DNA from: Aristolochia californica
Taxonomy: Eukaryota > Streptophyta > Magnoliopsida > Piperales > Aristolochiaceae
Length of the DNA stretch: 64,000 nucleotides
Reading direction: 5' to 3'
NCBI GenBank assembly: GCA_029961685.1
Contig: JARWKL010000012.1
Location: 27,327,227-27,391,226 of the forward strand
Shown here: piece after piece, positions 62,486 to 64,000 of the stretch
Numbering within the stretch: the first letter of the stretch is position 1
Layout: every line of letters begins with the position of its first letter
Program-made: the position numbers and the translations under genes
Notes under the pieces: generated by a model
What the model was told of the DNA's origin: nothing
What the model saw: the letters and a program-made list of their open reading frames with translations, nothing else
Databases searched by the model: none

Positions 62486-64000
62486 CTACAAGAAAAAATA
62501 AAGAACGTGATCTACAACTGATTAAAATATTTCACCAGAAAAATGCCATTAAAATAAGTCAAATCAGTAAATAATGAAAATTAATCATAAGTCAAACAAT
62601 ATATGATATATACACCATTCAAAAAATAAACAAAGAAAAAAATAAAAATAATACAAATCCAACTGTTGACAATTTTATGCAGTATAACAACAGAACAGTG
62701 AGTTCAGAACGAAAATCAAGTCTGTGAACACTGTATTGCAAAACAAATATTTAACAAAGATAGGAGCAGCAATGGCTAGGATTTTTAGCAAACATTCTAA
62801 AAAATACTAAAAATAAACATTGTCAAGGAAACAAACAGGTCCACCTCCACAAGGATGAAGAAGCCTACATCCATCCAACTCTAGCATAAGTAGGACCTGA
62901 AACTGATTCTGTGGAAATTTGCATGTCACATCTCATATTGATATTAAGGGTTATTTCTTACATATACAGTTTAATTTTTTACTACACTTAGAAACTTACG
63001 AAGGTCAGTTCCAAGTTTTTCAACATTGAGTTATTATAAAAGAACAGTCACAAAACCTATACCATAATGATATTTATCTCTAAAACCATTGTAAAAATAT
63101 GAAATTTAAGGAGAAAAAGAGGAGAAGAAAAGAAAGTAGCACAAGTTAGGGTCAGAATTCGACCCCCTTTTCTATTTATACCATCTTTAAGTGACTTTGT
63201 ATCAAAAGTACAAAAATACCCCTCATAACTAAAACTCTCATAACTCACTCAATACAATTCAGAATCTTATCAAAGAAATTTTTTATGTTTCTACCATGAT
63301 TACTAACTCACTACTGTTTCCTGTGATGAAGACCAGAAGAGTTAACTGACCACAATACCTTTATATAAATTCTAATACTCCCCCTCAAGCTAGAGCTATC
63401 AAGGAGCCCCAACTTGTTCCAAAAATTCATAAATTCTTTCTTCCCCAAGGCTTTGGTTTGAAAGTGTTTTGCAAGATGTTCTTTTGCCTCTACAATCCCT
63501 AGCACATCACTTCCAGATAACACTATATCATTTACATATACAATTAATACTACAACTCCAATAGGTCTCTTCAAAAGAAACAATGAATGATCGTAGTGAC
63601 TTCAAGAGAAACCCAACGACATAACCACCTTGCTAAACTTGTCAAACGATGCTCTGGGACTCTGCTTAAGGCCATAAGTTGCCTTTTTGAACTCCCCCCA
63701 CCCCAAGCAACATACCCTGAAGTTACTCCATATATACCTCATCACCAAAGCCTCCATATAAGAATGCATTTTTAATATCCAGTTGAAGTAGAGGTCAGCC
63801 CTTGCTTATTGCCATTGAAATAAGAATTCGAAGACAATCTAGCTACAGGGGAGAAGGTTTCAAAAACACCAACCATCGTAAGTCAGAATATATCCTTTAG
63901 CCACAAGACATGCCTTATATCATTCAAGTAAACCATCAGCCTTATACTTCACTGTACAAACCCAACATCATCCCACAACAACAAAACTAGGAGGTAGGTC
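62486..64000 (-). other. CHD3 intron carrying a Copia insertion
   Basis: No further CHD3 exon is recognisable in this stretch. The first 570 bp is ordinary AT-rich intron. From about 63060 to the window end there is Copia-derived sequence in minus orientation. Confidence 0.55.
63060..64000 (-). mobile_element. partial Copia element with internal deletion, antisense to the + strand
   Basis: Read on the minus strand from the window end, reverse transcriptase peptides appear (ETFSPVARL, KNAFLYGG split by frame changes, then VLIVYVNDIVLSGSDVLG with the YVDD motif altered to YVND, and HFQTKALGK). The frame then passes abruptly into WNKLGLLDSSSLRG and a polypurine tract (GAGGGGGAGT, near 63379-63388), so the rest of reverse transcriptase and RNase H are missing. 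The sequence after it, about 63060-63380, is the likely 3' LTR. The element extends past 64000. Its far LTR and target duplication are not visible. Confidence 0.75.

Overview
The window is nuclear DNA from a flowering plant, probably a eudicot. Spliced genes carry GT-AG introns from about 100 bp to over 2 kb, intergenic DNA is AT-rich, and there are plant-type tRNAs, Copia LTR retrotransposons, a Cassandra-type 5S-bearing TRIM and several plant-specific gene families (GRAS, BAHD, CBP60, GDPDL, DUF1068). I cannot name the species from the sequence alone.

Layout. A complete gene for the 24 kDa subunit of mitochondrial complex I lies at 494-4491 (+), followed by a tRNA-Leu(AAG) at 5124-5204. A BAHD acyltransferase locus spans 6455-19351 (+). 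It has no recognisable first exon, carries a frameshift, and is split by a 10.2 kb Copia retrotransposon (6803-16978). That decayed element is itself interrupted inside its integrase by a second, young Copia element (9325-14083) with identical LTRs and an uninterrupted 1395-codon gag-pol. The next BAHD intron holds a three-LTR Cassandra array (17596-18345). An intron-containing tRNA-Met follows (19781-19866, -).

The next stretch carries a CBP60 calmodulin-binding regulator (20480-27724, -) and a DUF1068 Golgi-type protein with a 24-nt micro-exon (28625-33335, -). After these come a 1.5 kb AT-rich foldback structure (about 34281-35812), a temperature-induced lipocalin (36160-37601, +), an intronless HAM-type GRAS regulator (38095-39723, -) and a GPI-anchored glycerophosphodiesterase-like protein (44073-47757, +). 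A membrane-anchored protein related to tartrate-resistant acid phosphatases, but lacking their metal-binding motifs, occupies 49097-55288 (-). The C-terminal half of a PICKLE-type CHD3 remodeller (57374 to beyond 62485, -) completes the set. One of its introns holds a deleted Copia copy that runs off the window end.

These genes are ordinary chromosomal neighbours and do not form an operon or pathway. The main novelty candidates are the layered transposon history at the BAHD locus, the three-LTR Cassandra array, the long foldback element, the GRAS gene whose miR171-site peptide is kept while its codons have drifted, and the degenerate phosphatase family member. I found no evidence of a wholly new system. 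All exon boundaries were read by eye from splice consensus, phase and family similarity.
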